64,000 nt of DNA, taken from Mycolicibacterium grossiae. GTDB taxonomy: Bacteria > Actinomycetota > Actinomycetes > Mycobacteriales > Mycobacteriaceae. The stretch is taken from positions 2,170,001 to 2,234,000 of the forward strand of contig NZ_CP043474.1 in the NCBI RefSeq assembly GCF_008329645.1, in the 5' to 3' direction. Positions 9,505 through 17,965 of this stretch are shown here, piece by piece (position 1 is the stretch's first letter; every line of letters starts with the position of its first letter). The notes beneath the pieces were generated by a model. It was not told the origin of the DNA, made no database searches, and saw only the letters and a program-made list of their open reading frames with translations. Position numbers and translations under genes: made by a program.

Positions 9505-9741
9505 TCAGCAGGGGTAGCAGCCGAAGCCGCGCCAGCCGTCGCGCCAGAAGAAGCCGGCGCCGCATCCGTAGACGCCGGTGCCGCCCTGGCAGTCGAGCAG
9601 TTGGATCGTGTCGGTCGCGACCGGCGGTCGGGGCGCCGGCGAATCGTTGGTCGCGGGCGACGCCGCGTGGGCGGCGGGCAGGGAGGAGAGGAACCCGGCG
9701 AGCATCAGGCTCGCCGCTCCCATCTTCACGGAACGGCGCAT
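9505..9741 (-). CDS. Small exported cysteine-containing protein
   Basis: 78 residues from the ATG at 9741, chosen because AAGGG lies 8 bases upstream and a signal peptide follows directly ('MRRSVKMGAASLMLAGFLSS', cleavage after 'AHA'). The mature part is short: a proline-rich linker, then 'LLDCQGGTGVYGCGAGFFW' and a terminal 'GFGCYPC'. Four cysteines could form two disulfides. A glycine/aromatic tail with regularly placed cysteines resembles small secreted peptides, but no family is recognised. It is the first gene of a two-gene operon. Confidence 0.65.
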   Translation of the reverse strand: MRRSVKMGAASLMLAGFLSSLPAAHAASPATNDSPAPRPPVATDTIQLLDCQGGTGVYGCGAGFFWRDGWRGFGCYPC

Positions 9742-9886
9742 TGGCGGACCCTTCTGCTGTCGGGGCCACAGTATGCGTCCGCCCATCAGCTGCCGTCCTC
9801 GAATTGACGAAGCTGTGAATATCGGCGTACGCCAGCCCGAGATCGGGGAGGGGGCTGACGACAGCCACGTCGACGCCGACAGTCAC

Positions 9887-9902
9887 TCAAAGGATCATTT
9901 GA
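9887..9902 (+). promoter_or_regulatory. ArsR-type operator candidate, site A
   Basis: TCAAAGGATCATTTGA is a 16-bp dyad symmetric at 14 of 16 positions, and it overlaps the -35 box of the predicted ABC-operon promoter. The same skeleton, TCAA-N2-GATC-N2-TTGA, recurs at 17950-17965 next to the ArsR gene. The linkage to ArsR is an inference. Confidence 0.6.
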
Positions 9903-9927
9903 CAGTTGAAGGCAAGTCGGCTGTACT
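9899..9927 (+). promoter_or_regulatory. Predicted promoter of the ABC transporter operon
   Basis: A consensus -35 TTGACA at 9899-9904 is followed after exactly 17 bases by TGTACT at 9922-9927 (4 of 6 to the -10 consensus). The -35 lies inside the right arm of the site A palindrome, so a bound repressor would block RNA polymerase. Confidence 0.55.
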
Positions 9928-10116
9928 GGGCGCAGCAGAAGGGAGGTGGCCTCGTGATCGAGGGAAGTACGCGTCGCCTCTGCCCTGCCGTCCTCCTGCG
10001 CTGAGCGACGGTGTGCGCGGAGGCGTCTGACCCGTTCCCCGCGTCGCCCCGCGAGTGCACCACGGCTTCTCGCGCCGACGCGTCGTCTCCCGTCTCGTCC
10101 ACCGAGAGGACGCATC

Positions 10117-11859
10117 GTGACGTCACTTTCCTCCGTGCGCGGATCGGCCGCACTGATTCCGCGCCGTCGCAGTCAGGCCGCCGACGTGGCCGTCTTCGTG
10201 GGCGTAGCCGCCGTGCTGTGGCTGGTGGTGCGCACCGCGAGCGGCGCGACCGTGCCGTGGACCACGGCGACCGCCGCGGCGTCGGTGTCGACCGACCCGT
10301 CTGCGCTGCCCTACTTCGCCGCCCGCTCGCTGCTACGGATGTTCGTCGCGCTCGGGCTGTCGGTGGCGTTCGCGCTCGTCTACGCCACCGCTGCCGCCCG
10401 CATCCCGGGTGCCGCGAAGGTCCTGCTGCCGCTGCTCGACGTACTGCAGTCGGTACCGATCCTCGGGTTCCTCTCCGTCACCGTCACCGGCTTCATCGCA
10501 TTGTTCCCCGGCTCCCAACTCGGCCTCGAGTGCGCGTCGATCTTCGCGATCTTCACCTCGCAAGCGTGGAATCTGGCGTTCGCCCTGCATCATTCGCTGA
10601 CTACGCAACCCCGTGAACTCGACGAGGCGGCGCGACTGCTGCGGCTCTCGCGCTGGCAACGGTTCTGGCGGGTCGACGTGCCGTCCGGCATGATCCCCCT
10701 GGTCTGGAACGGCATGATGAGCTTCGGCGGGGGCTGGTTCTTCCTCACCGCATCGGAGGCGCTGAGCGTCAACGGCCGGCAGGTGGCGCTGCCGGGCATC
10801 GGCGCCTACGTCGCGGCGGCCGGCGACGACTGCGACCTCGGTCGGGTGTCGCTCGCGGTCGGCGTCATGGTGGTGATGATCGTCGCCGTCAACGCCCTAT
10901 TCTGGCGCCCACTCACGGTGTGGTCGGGGCGGTTTCGGATCGGCGACGCAGTACCGGCCGACGCACCCGGCAGTGCGCTGCTGACGGTCCTCCGACGCTC
11001 CCACCTGCCGCGGCTGCTGCGCGCACCGCTGACCGCGGCCTGGTATGCCCTGGACCGCGTGGCGTCGGTATCCGGCGTGGCCGACCGCGCACCGCGGCCG
11101 CCATCGACGGCGGTGGTGGTGCAGCGACGTGCGGCCGGAACCGTGCTCTCGGTCGTCCTCGCCTACGGCGGCTACCGGGTGCTGGCCTTCCTCGAGATGC
11201 GGCTCGGGCTCGCGGAGGTGGGTCGGGCCGCGACGCTCGGCCTGCTGACATTCGGTCGCGTCATCGTCGTGATGCTCGACGCGACGCTGCTCTGGGTGCC
11301 GGTGGGCGTGTGGATCGGCCTGAACGCGCGGGTGACCCGACTCGCCCAGCCGGTCGTGCAGGTGCTCGCGTCCTTTCCGGCCAACTTCCTGTTTCCGCTG
11401 GTGACCGCGGCGCTCATCGCCACGCACGTCGGCCTTGGCATCGGCGGAATCCTGCTCATGGCGCTGGGTTCGCAGTGGTACGTGCTGTTCAACGTCATCG
11501 CCGGCGCCAGTGCCATCCCGTACGACCTGCGGGAGGCCGCCACGATCCTCGGCCTGTCCCGGCGGGCCCGATGGCGCACGCTGATCGGCCCCGCGGTGTT
11601 TCCGAGCTACGTCACCGGGGCCATCACCGCGGCCGGTGGCGCGTGGAACGCCTCGATCGTGGCCGAAGTGGTGTCCTATCACGGCTCGACCTTGACCGCC
11701 CGCGGTCTGGGTTCCTACGTCGCCGACGCGACCGCCGCGGGTGACGGTGCGCGCACCCTGCTCGGCGTCCTGGTGATGAGCGCGTTCGTCGTTGCCACCA
11801 ACCGCCTGTTCTGGCGACCCGTTCACGCACTGGCCCAACGCCGCTACGCCCCAACCTGA
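10117..11859 (+). CDS. ABC transporter permease with two fused membrane domains (NitT/TauT type)
   Basis: 580 residues made of two binding-protein-dependent permease domains joined by a linker near residues 270-330. Each half has about six helices and a cytoplasmic EAA loop: 'ELDEAARLLRLSRWQRFWRV' near residue 168 and 'DLREAATILGLSRRARWRTL' near residue 470. The fusion gives a complete transmembrane dimer in one chain. The GTG at 10117 follows GAGAGGA. The ATPase gene follows after 10 bases, but no substrate-binding protein gene is nearby, which is unusual for an importer of this type. The substrate is unknown. Neighbouring ArsR and P-type ATPase genes make a metal ion one possibility. Confidence 0.85.
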   Translation: MTSLSSVRGSAALIPRRRSQAADVAVFVGVAAVLWLVVRTASGATVPWTTATAAASVSTDPSALPYFAARSLLRMFVALGLSVAFALVYATAAARIPGAAKVLLPLLDVLQSVPILGFLSVTVTGFIALFPGSQLGLECASIFAIFTSQAWNLAFALHHSLTTQPRELDEAARLLRLSRWQRFWRVDVPSGMIPLVWNGMMSFGGGWFFLTASEALSVNGRQVALPGIGAYVAAAGDDCDLGRVSLAVGVMVVMIVAVNALFWRPLTVWSGRFRIGDAVPADAPGSALLTVLRRSHLPRLLRAPLTAAWYALDRVASVSGVADRAPRPPSTAVVVQRRAAGTVLSVVLAYGGYRVLAFLEMRLGLAEVGRAATLGLLTFGRVIVVMLDATLLWVPVGVWIGLNARVTRLAQPVVQVLASFPANFLFPLVTAALIATHVGLGIGGILLMALGSQWYVLFNVIAGASAIPYDLREAATILGLSRRARWRTLIGPAVFPSYVTGAITAAGGAWNASIVAEVVSYHGSTLTARGLGSYVADATAAGDGARTLLGVLVMSAFVVATNRLFWRPVHALAQRRYAPT

Positions 11860-11869
11860 GGAAGTTGCC

Positions 11870-13156
11870 ATGTTCCGCGAAGAAGAGCCGCTCATCGCCC
11901 TGCGCGACGTCAGCCTCGGCTTCGGGCCGCCCGGTGCCGAGCGGCTGGTGCTCGACGGCGTCGATCTCGAGCTGCGACGCGGCGAGATCGTCGCACTGCT
12001 CGGCCGGTCCGGTTCGGGGAAGTCGTCGCTGCTGCGGATCGTCGCCGGCCTCATCGCCCCGAGTGCCGGGTCGGTGCGCCACCGCGGTGCAGAGGTCGAC
12101 GGCGTCGACCCCGATACCGCCATGGTGTTCCAAAGCTTCGCGCTCATGCCGTGGTTGACGGTGCAGGACAACGTGGAACTCGGTCTCGTCGCCCGCGGAG
12201 TGGCACCCGCCGAGCGGCGAGAGCGGGCCCTGCGCGCGATCGACGTCATCGGGTTGGACGGGTTCGAGTCGGCCTTCCCGCGCGAGCTGTCCGGCGGCAT
12301 GCGCCAGCGTGTGGGCTTTGCGCGCGCTCTCGTTCTCGATCCCGAGGTGCTGCTGATGGACGAGCCGTTCTCCGCGCTCGACGTCCTGACGGCGGACAAC
12401 CTGCGCGACGAGATCGAAACCCTGTGGGCCGAGCCGGACGCGCGGGGCCGGGCGATGTGCCTGGTGACCCACAACATTGCCGAGGCCGTCCAACTCGCGG
12501 ACCGCATCGTGGTGCTGGAGGCCGACCCGGGGCGCATCCGTGCCGAGGTGAAGGTGGATCTGTCCCGCCCGCGGGACCGCCGCTCGCGGGCGTTCACGGC
12601 GCTGGTGGACGCCGTCTACGGCGTGCTCACCGGCACGGGCCAGGAGCCGCGAGCCGCGGTGACGCCGACGAGCGACCCGTTGCCTGCGGCGTCGGTCGAG
12701 GGGATCGCCGGGCTCGTCGACATCGTCGCGGCCAACGGCGGGCGCGTCGACCTCCCCGACATCGCCGCGCGGCTCCACTTCGACATCGACGACCTGCTGC
12801 CACTCGTCGACGGTGCCGCGATGCTGGGCTTCGTGACGGTCGCGGCCGCCGACGTCGAGATCACCCCCACGGGACGTGATTTCACCACCGCGGACATCCA
12901 GGACAGCAAGCAGATGTTCGCCGGTGCGGCGCGGCGGCACGCGGTGCTGGTGCGCTCGGTGTGCAGCACCTTGGACGCCAGCGACGAGGGTCGCATCACG
13001 TCGGCGTTCTTCGTGGACCTGCTGCGCCGCCGCTTCGGCGAGGCCGATGCCCGCCGGCAGGTGGAGACGGCGATCGCGTGGGGACGCTACGGCGAGCTGT
13101 TCGACTACGACGCCGCGTCCGACGTGATCAGCGATCCGGACCGGCTCAGCGCCTGA
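11870..13156 (+). CDS. ABC transporter ATPase with C-terminal AAA-associated domain
   Basis: 428 residues. Residues 1-260 form a NitT/TauT-type ATPase with Walker A 'GRSGSGKSS' at 45-53, the signature 'LSGGMRQR' near 141 and Walker B 'VLLMDEPF' near 160. Residues about 275-428 form a separate domain resembling the AAA-associated C-terminal domain (winged-helix-like, 'GLVDIVAANGGRVDLPDIAARL'), found on a subset of these ATPases and possibly regulatory. The ATG follows AGGAAG. It energises the fused permease encoded just upstream. Its 3' end overlaps the convergent CtaG-like gene by 11 bases. Confidence 0.88.
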   Translation: MFREEEPLIALRDVSLGFGPPGAERLVLDGVDLELRRGEIVALLGRSGSGKSSLLRIVAGLIAPSAGSVRHRGAEVDGVDPDTAMVFQSFALMPWLTVQDNVELGLVARGVAPAERRERALRAIDVIGLDGFESAFPRELSGGMRQRVGFARALVLDPEVLLMDEPFSALDVLTADNLRDEIETLWAEPDARGRAMCLVTHNIAEAVQLADRIVVLEADPGRIRAEVKVDLSRPRDRRSRAFTALVDAVYGVLTGTGQEPRAAVTPTSDPLPAASVEGIAGLVDIVAANGGRVDLPDIAARLHFDIDDLLPLVDGAAMLGFVTVAAADVEITPTGRDFTTADIQDSKQMFAGAARRHAVLVRSVCSTLDASDEGRITSAFFVDLLRRRFGEADARRQVETAIAWGRYGELFDYDAASDVISDPDRLSA

Positions 13157-14039
13157 ATCGTTCACGCAGGTGCGGGTCCTGCTCCCACCACAGGGCGGTG
13201 CCCTCCGTCGAGGTCGAGTCCGCGACGCCCCGCTCGGCGTCCAGAGCGGCATCCACCCGCTGTGCTTGGGCACGCTCGTGCCGTCCGAGCGCGCGCAACA
13301 ACACCAGCAGGAACGGAATGCCGAGCACGTCGCCGAGCAGCCACAGGATGCCGGCTCCCAGCGTCTGGTCGGTCCTGGGATCGGGACCACCGCTGCGGTG
13401 CAGGGCGCCGTAGTACTCCGTGGCGATGACCGGACCGAGCCACAGCACCAGGCCGAGCACGCCGTCGGCGAGCGACTCGACCGCGCTGATGCCGATGGCG
13501 AGCAGCGGCGTGTAGCGCCGCGGCACGGGGTCGACCTGCAGACGCGCGTAGAAGTACGCGAAGCCGACCACTAGCAGCGCCACAGTGGTGGCGACGCCGA
13601 CGGCCGGGTTCGTCAGGGCTGCGGCGTACCAGCCGGTCAGGTACAGCAGCCAGGGCAGCGCCAGCATCGCGGCGGAGGTGACCGGGGGCGCACACAGTCC
13701 GCGCAGCGAATGCGAGGCGAGTGCGCGGGTCAGGCGCGTGCGGGCCGTCGGCGTCAGCGCGTCGCGCACCACCGTGAGCGGTGCGCCGAGGGCGAGGCAG
13801 AGCGGCGCGAGGTAGAGCAGCACGACGACCTGCACCGCGCGTGCCCAGAACCATTGCACCGCCACCGTGGCGAATGGATCGACGGCGACGGCCAGCCACG
13901 CGGCCAGACCCGTCGCGAAGCACAGGGCACGCGCCGTGCTGCCGGACGTCGAGCGGCGTCGGCAGACGGCGTAGCCCCCGCCGAGCGTGGCGCAGGCGAG
14001 CACCGCCGACACCGACGTCGAGGCGACGACCAGGTTCAC
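13146..14039 (-). CDS. CtaG-like membrane protein (caa3-type cytochrome c oxidase assembly family)
   Basis: 297 residues with about seven hydrophobic helices and the family's 'FWARAVQVVVLLYLAPLCLALGAP' segment, followed by 'LPWLLYLTGWYAAAL' and a charged C-terminal tail. The caa3-CtaG family is associated with copper insertion into cytochrome oxidase, or appears as a domain of copper transporters; that role is not demonstrated here. The GTG at 14039 is preferred since GGGAGG sits 4-5 bases upstream; a longer ATG start at 14066 is possible. It is divergent from the UPF0353 gene, with TTGA-containing half-sites in between. Confidence 0.75.
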   Translation of the reverse strand: MNLVVASTSVSAVLACATLGGGYAVCRRRSTSGSTARALCFATGLAAWLAVAVDPFATVAVQWFWARAVQVVVLLYLAPLCLALGAPLTVVRDALTPTARTRLTRALASHSLRGLCAPPVTSAAMLALPWLLYLTGWYAAALTNPAVGVATTVALLVVGFAYFYARLQVDPVPRRYTPLLAIGISAVESLADGVLGLVLWLGPVIATEYYGALHRSGGPDPRTDQTLGAGILWLLGDVLGIPFLLVLLRALGRHERAQAQRVDAALDAERGVADSTSTEGTALWWEQDPHLRERFRR

Positions 14040-14086
14040 GACACCTCCCGGGTGATGGCGACGCATCCGGCGCCCGTCGGATTCAC

Positions 14087-14111
14087 TTGTAGTATCGCTT
14101 GAGTGTTTGAC
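14087..14111 (+). promoter_or_regulatory. Weak relative of the ArsR-type operator, site B
   Basis: Between the divergent CtaG-like and UPF0353 genes, the sequence TATCGCTTGA matches one half of sites A and C, and a second TTGAC follows at 14107-14111. The left half-site is poorly conserved, so this is a tentative call. Confidence 0.3.
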
Positions 14112-14128
14112 CGGTTGTCGAGTGGGGC

Positions 14129-15142
14129 GTGCCCGTGACCCTTCCCGTCCTCGGTGCGCTGTCGCTCACCGCCTTCGAGCACCCGTGGTTCCTGCTGAAC
14201 CTCGGTGCCGTCGCGGTGCTGCTCGCCGCTTACGTGGTGCTGCAACGCAGGCGCGGACGTCGGGTGCTGAGCTTCCCGAACTTCGCGGTCCTCGACACCG
14301 TGGCCCCGACCCGGCGCAGACCCCTGCGCCACGTGCCCGCGGCGCTCACGATCGCGGCGCTGGCCGCGCTGACCGTGGCGATGGCGGCGCCTCGGGCAAC
14401 CGTGCGGATCCCGCAGAACCGGGCGGTGGTCATGCTGGTGATCGACGTCTCGGAGTCGATGGCCGCCGTCGATGTGGCCCCGAATCGCTTGGCGGCGGCG
14501 AAGGCCGCGGGCAAGGCGTTCGCGGAGGGCCTGAGCCCCGGCATCCACCTCGGGCTGGTTGCCTTCGCCGGAACCGCCACGGTCCTGGCGCCACCGACCA
14601 CCGACCGGCAGACCGTCGAGGCGGCGATCGACGGATTGCAGACCGCGGAGCGCACGGCGACGGGCGAGGGCATTCTCACGGCGCTGCAGGCGATCTCGGC
14701 AACCGACGCACTGCTGGCCGACGACGGCGGACCACCACCGGCACGGATCGTGCTGGAGTCCGACGGCGCCGAGACCGTGCCGAACGATCCCGAGGCCCCG
14801 CGCGGGGCGTTCACCGCGGCCCGCACGGCGCGCGATCAGGGCGTCGCGATCTCCACGGTGTCCTTCGGTACGCCGCGGGGGGTGGTGGACGTCAACGGGG
14901 AGTCCGTGCCGGTGCCGGTGGACGACACGACGCTGCAGAAGATCTGCGACATCACCGGCGGCAAGGCGTATCACGCGGCCAGTGAGCGAGAGTTGGAGAA
15001 GGTGTACGACACACTGCAGACGGTGATCGGCTATCAGACGGTCCCGTCCGATACCGGCGCCGGGTGGACGCGCCTGGGCGCGCTCGTGCTGGCCGCCGCT
15101 GCGCTCGCGACGGTCCTGATCAACCGGCGACTGCCGGCCTGA
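14129..15142 (+). CDS. UPF0353 von Willebrand factor A membrane protein (Rv1481-like), copy 1
   Basis: 337 residues: two N-terminal helices, a VWA domain with MIDAS motif 'DVSESM' near residue 108, and a C-terminal helix ending 'LINRRLPA'. It matches, as recalled, the M. tuberculosis UPF0353 protein Rv1481, usually encoded beside a MoxR ATPase. Here there is no MoxR; the partners are an LCP protein and a second copy (16617-17609). VWA/MoxR pairs act in metal-dependent assembly or envelope stress, but the function of this paralog is unknown. Start is GTG at 14129, or GTG at 14135, which is better spaced from GTGGGG. It ends 8 bases before the convergent LCP gene. Confidence 0.85.
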   Translation: MPVTLPVLGALSLTAFEHPWFLLNLGAVAVLLAAYVVLQRRRGRRVLSFPNFAVLDTVAPTRRRPLRHVPAALTIAALAALTVAMAAPRATVRIPQNRAVVMLVIDVSESMAAVDVAPNRLAAAKAAGKAFAEGLSPGIHLGLVAFAGTATVLAPPTTDRQTVEAAIDGLQTAERTATGEGILTALQAISATDALLADDGGPPPARIVLESDGAETVPNDPEAPRGAFTAARTARDQGVAISTVSFGTPRGVVDVNGESVPVPVDDTTLQKICDITGGKAYHAASERELEKVYDTLQTVIGYQTVPSDTGAGWTRLGALVLAAAALATVLINRRLPA

Positions 15143-15150
15143 CCGAGAGA

Positions 15151-16620
15151 TCAGTCGACGCACGGGATCCCGGTGCCGGACGTCACCGCGTCGGTGGCGG
15201 GCGTCGGCGAGGACGGGCGCGCCGGTGCCCCGGCGACCGGCGGCGCGTAGCCCGGACCGAGCGTCACCACCACGTGGCCGGCCGGGATGCGGTCGTCGGA
15301 ACTCACCGAGTCGATGCCGACGAGGTCACCGATCGTGGTGGCGTCCTGGCCCGTGCCGGGCCCGTAGACGATGGCCGTCGTCGACGAGTCGTCGGGAAGT
15401 GCCGAACGCGTCTCTCCGCCGACGAATCCGCGAGCGGTCAGCAGCGCGGAGGTGCGTCCGGCGAGGCCCTCGACCGAGGACGCATTGATGACGTCGACGG
15501 TCGTCGTCGCGGGCGCCGTCGGGCCGTCGGGCGGTGCGGCAGCCGAAGTCGCGGCTCTGATCTGGCTCTTGATGGCAGCGGCGTCGACGATGTTGACGTC
15601 GCTGCCGTCGATCTCGTCGTACCGCAGCACGGGCAACGTGTGGTACTCGATGGCGCGGGTGCGCGCGATGTCGCCGATGCGGGCGAACATCGCCGTGTCC
15701 CATCCGGCGGAGAGCACGACGTTGCGGCGCACCACGTCGAGCAGGGGACCCAGCTTGGCGAGGTCGGCGAAGGTGCCCGCGCGGTTCAGGTCGTCGAGCA
15801 CCGACACCAGGAATGCCTGCTGGCGGTGGGTGCGGTCGATGTCGCCCTTGGTCAGGCCATGGCGTTGCCGCACGAAGGCCAGTGTCTGTGCGGCGTCGAG
15901 GCGTTGGCGCCCGGCGGGGAAGTCGGCGCCCGAGTAATCGTCCTGGACGGGTGCGTTCAAGCAGACGTCGACGCCGCCGAGTGCCGCGGCGAGGTCGTAG
16001 AAGCCGGCGAGGTTCACCTCGGCGAAGTAGTCGGGTGTCACTCCGGTGAGGTCGCGGACGGCGGCCAACGTGGCAGTGCGCCCGGCCTCCCGGCCGCGGC
16101 GTTCGAGATCGGCCCGGTCGGTGTCGCCGGCCGCGACGAGTCGTTCCTCGGCGTCTGCCTTGGCCAGGCCGTACGCCTCCTTGATCTTGATGTGACCGTA
16201 GCCGGGGACGTCGCTCACGGCCACGTAGTCGTCGCGCGGGATCGAGAAGGCCACGACTCGGTCGTCGGCGTTCACGTGCACCAGCAGCAGCGTGTTGGTG
16301 TTGTAGCCGCCGCTCTCGGAATCGCCGGCGTGCAACTGGTTCAGGATCGCCGGCGGCAGGTCGTTGCCGTCGAGGTCTCGACGTGAGTCGAGCCCGATCA
16401 GCAGGACGTCGATAGGTCCGTCGGCGTGCGGGTGCGCCGTGGTTCCGAGAGCCTGGGACACCCGGAGGTCGCCGAGCATGCTGCGGCCGGTCCACCACAG
16501 CGTGCCCGAAACCGCCACGACCACGGCCGAGGCGAGGGCGAGGACGGGGCGCAGGATGCGACGGGATGCGTTGTGGCCGTGACCTGGCGGGCGGCGCGTC
16601 GGCGCTCGGTGCGACGTCAT
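15151..16620 (-). CDS. LytR-CpsA-Psr (LCP) family cell-wall ligase-like protein with LytR C-terminal domain
   Basis: 489 residues: cytoplasmic arginine-rich N-terminus, one membrane helix near 24-46, then the LCP domain ('IDVLLIGLDSRRDL', 'VVAFSIPRDDYVAV', 'TLAFVRQRHGLTKGDIDRTHRQQ') and a C-terminal LytR_C domain from about residue 360. LCP enzymes of mycobacteria join arabinogalactan to peptidoglycan on the outer face of the membrane; the polyprenyl-phosphate-binding arginines lie in the motifs quoted. Its ATG overlaps the stop of the upstream UPF0353 gene (ATGA), so it belongs to the operon that starts at 17918. It may be a stress-specific paralog of the housekeeping enzymes, which is inferred from context. 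Confidence 0.9.
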   Translation of the reverse strand: MTSHRAPTRRPPGHGHNASRRILRPVLALASAVVVAVSGTLWWTGRSMLGDLRVSQALGTTAHPHADGPIDVLLIGLDSRRDLDGNDLPPAILNQLHAGDSESGGYNTNTLLLVHVNADDRVVAFSIPRDDYVAVSDVPGYGHIKIKEAYGLAKADAEERLVAAGDTDRADLERRGREAGRTATLAAVRDLTGVTPDYFAEVNLAGFYDLAAALGGVDVCLNAPVQDDYSGADFPAGRQRLDAAQTLAFVRQRHGLTKGDIDRTHRQQAFLVSVLDDLNRAGTFADLAKLGPLLDVVRRNVVLSAGWDTAMFARIGDIARTRAIEYHTLPVLRYDEIDGSDVNIVDAAAIKSQIRAATSAAAPPDGPTAPATTTVDVINASSVEGLAGRTSALLTARGFVGGETRSALPDDSSTTAIVYGPGTGQDATTIGDLVGIDSVSSDDRIPAGHVVVTLGPGYAPPVAGAPARPSSPTPATDAVTSGTGIPCVD

Positions 16621-17609
16621 GCGGGGAGCCTCCGGTTGATCGCCAGGCCACCGGCCGCCGCGAGGATGGCCAGCACCGTCGCGCCACGCAGCCAGCGCGT
16701 GCCGTCGGGCACCCGGACGGTCTGATAGCCGATCTCGTCGGTGATGCCGTTGTAGTCCCGCGCCAGCGACGCCGTGTCATCGGCGTCATAGGACCGGCCG
16801 CCGGACAGTGCGGCGATCTGCCGCATCGAGGCGGCGTCGACGGGAACCGGGGTGCTGTGGTCGTCGACGACGACGTGACCGTCCGGCGTGCCGATGCTGA
16901 TGGTGGACACCGGGACGTGGCGTTGCGCGGCGAGTCGGGCCGCGGTGTAGGCGCCCTGGGGCGCGTCGAGATTGGTGGGGACGTTCTCCTCGCCGTCGGA
17001 CAGCAGCACGATGCGGGCCGGCGGCGGTGGGGATCCCGTCTGCGCCCACACCGATCCGAGGGTGTCGATGGCCGACAGGGCGGCGAAGATGCCCTGCCCG
17101 GTGGCGGTGTGGTCACCGGTCGACAGCGCATCGAGTGCCCGGGTCGTCGCGTCGTGACGGGGGGTCGGCGAGACGACGACGTCGGCGTTGCCGGAGAACG
17201 CGACCAGGCCCAGGTTCACTCCGGCGCCAAGGTTGTCGGTGAATGTCGTCGCCGCTCGCTCGGCGGCCCGCAGCCGGGTCGGGGCGACGTCGGTGGCGTT
17301 CATCGATGGCGAGACGTCGATGACGAGCATCACGACGGCCAGGTCATGCGGGATGCGGCGGTCGCGTTCCGGTTCGGCCAGGGCCACGGTCAGTGCGACG
17401 AGCGCGGCGACGAAGGCGATCACCGGCAGGTGGCGCATCCGGGTCCGCGGGGCGGCGGGTGCGGCCGCCCCGACGAAGCGCCTCAGGCGGCGATGGGTGT
17501 GGCGTCGCACCGCGGCGTAGCTGGCGAGGACGAGGACGGGGACCACGACGAACACCGTCCATGCCGGGCTGGCGAAGTGCGCCGTCGCCCACGTCACCGG
17601 ATTCGGCAC
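16617..17609 (-). CDS. UPF0353 von Willebrand factor A membrane protein (Rv1481-like), copy 2
   Basis: 330 residues, start GTG at 17609. Same plan as copy 1: N-terminal helices, MIDAS 'DVSPSM' near residue 100, 'TGSPPPPARIVLLSDG', and a C-terminal helix ending 'AINRRLPA', nearly the same last residues as copy 1. The two copies flank the LCP gene and were probably produced by duplication followed by divergence. It overlaps the LCP start and follows the small exported protein gene by 30 bases. Confidence 0.85.
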   Translation of the reverse strand: MPNPVTWATAHFASPAWTVFVVVPVLVLASYAAVRRHTHRRLRRFVGAAAPAAPRTRMRHLPVIAFVAALVALTVALAEPERDRRIPHDLAVVMLVIDVSPSMNATDVAPTRLRAAERAATTFTDNLGAGVNLGLVAFSGNADVVVSPTPRHDATTRALDALSTGDHTATGQGIFAALSAIDTLGSVWAQTGSPPPPARIVLLSDGEENVPTNLDAPQGAYTAARLAAQRHVPVSTISIGTPDGHVVVDDHSTPVPVDAASMRQIAALSGGRSYDADDTASLARDYNGITDEIGYQTVRVPDGTRWLRGATVLAILAAAGGLAINRRLPA

Positions 17610-17639
17610 GCGGATGCCTGGGGAGCCGCGCGGCCGGGG

Positions 17640-17918
17640 TTAGTTCCCGGCCTTCGGGGGGACGGCCTTGGTCGTCGCGGGCAGCGACGGTGGCGTGGTC
17701 GTCGTGGTGGCGGTGTCCCCGACGTTCATGGCGGCAGCCGACGGTTGCGTCCACGGGGCCGTACTGGCGGCGTGGCCGGAGCCGGTCAGGGCGATGCCGG
17801 GGGACGCGGCGTGGCCGGCGTCGTGCAGGCAGACGCCGACCAGGGCGGCGGCGGCCAGTGCGCTCGCCGCGAGCCGGACGAGCGACGACAGGGATGACGG
17901 ACGCGTGATGCGGTGCAT
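17640..17918 (-). CDS. Small exported or membrane-anchored protein, first gene of the VWA-LCP operon
   Basis: 92 residues from the ATG at 17918. A hydrophobic segment at about residues 15-32 ('LAASALAAAALVGVCL') acts as signal or anchor, followed by a threonine/proline-rich tail with no folded domain. The start is favoured because a predicted -10 (TCTCAT) puts the transcription start at about this A, giving a leaderless mRNA as is common in mycobacteria. A TTG nine codons upstream is an alternative. No family is recognised. It is the first gene of the operon with the UPF0353 and LCP genes. Confidence 0.6.
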   Translation of the reverse strand: MHRITRPSSLSSLVRLAASALAAAALVGVCLHDAGHAASPGIALTGSGHAASTAPWTQPSAAAMNVGDTATTTTTPPSLPATTKAVPPKAGN

Positions 17919-17924
17919 GACTCC

Positions 17925-17953
17925 ATGAGACCGCCAATCAGTCAAACAGTCAA
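17925..17953 (-). promoter_or_regulatory. Predicted promoter of the small protein-VWA-LCP operon
   Basis: On the minus strand TTGACT (17953-17948) and TCTCAT (17930-17925) are separated by 17 bases. Transcription would begin at or next to the ATG at 17918. The -35 overlaps the site C palindrome. Confidence 0.5.
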
Positions 17954-17965
17954 ACGATCACTTGA
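17950..17965 (+). promoter_or_regulatory. ArsR-type operator candidate, site C
   Basis: TCAAACGATCACTTGA shares the TCAA-N2-GATC-N2-TTGA skeleton with site A and is flanked by further G and C to give an 18-bp dyad. A second direct TCAAAC lies just beside it (17942-17947). It overlaps the -35 box of the leftward operon and lies about 100 bases downstream of the ArsR gene end. Confidence 0.6.

Larger units (their letters stand above)
9742..10116. other. Divergent intergenic region with ABC-operon promoter and operator
   Basis: No credible gene is seen in these 375 bases between the small exported protein (leftward) and the ABC permease (rightward). The region holds the palindrome and -35/-10 boxes listed separately. 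The predicted leader of about 180 bases before the GTG at 10117 is long enough for an RNA regulatory element, but no riboswitch class was recognised. Confidence 0.6.
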
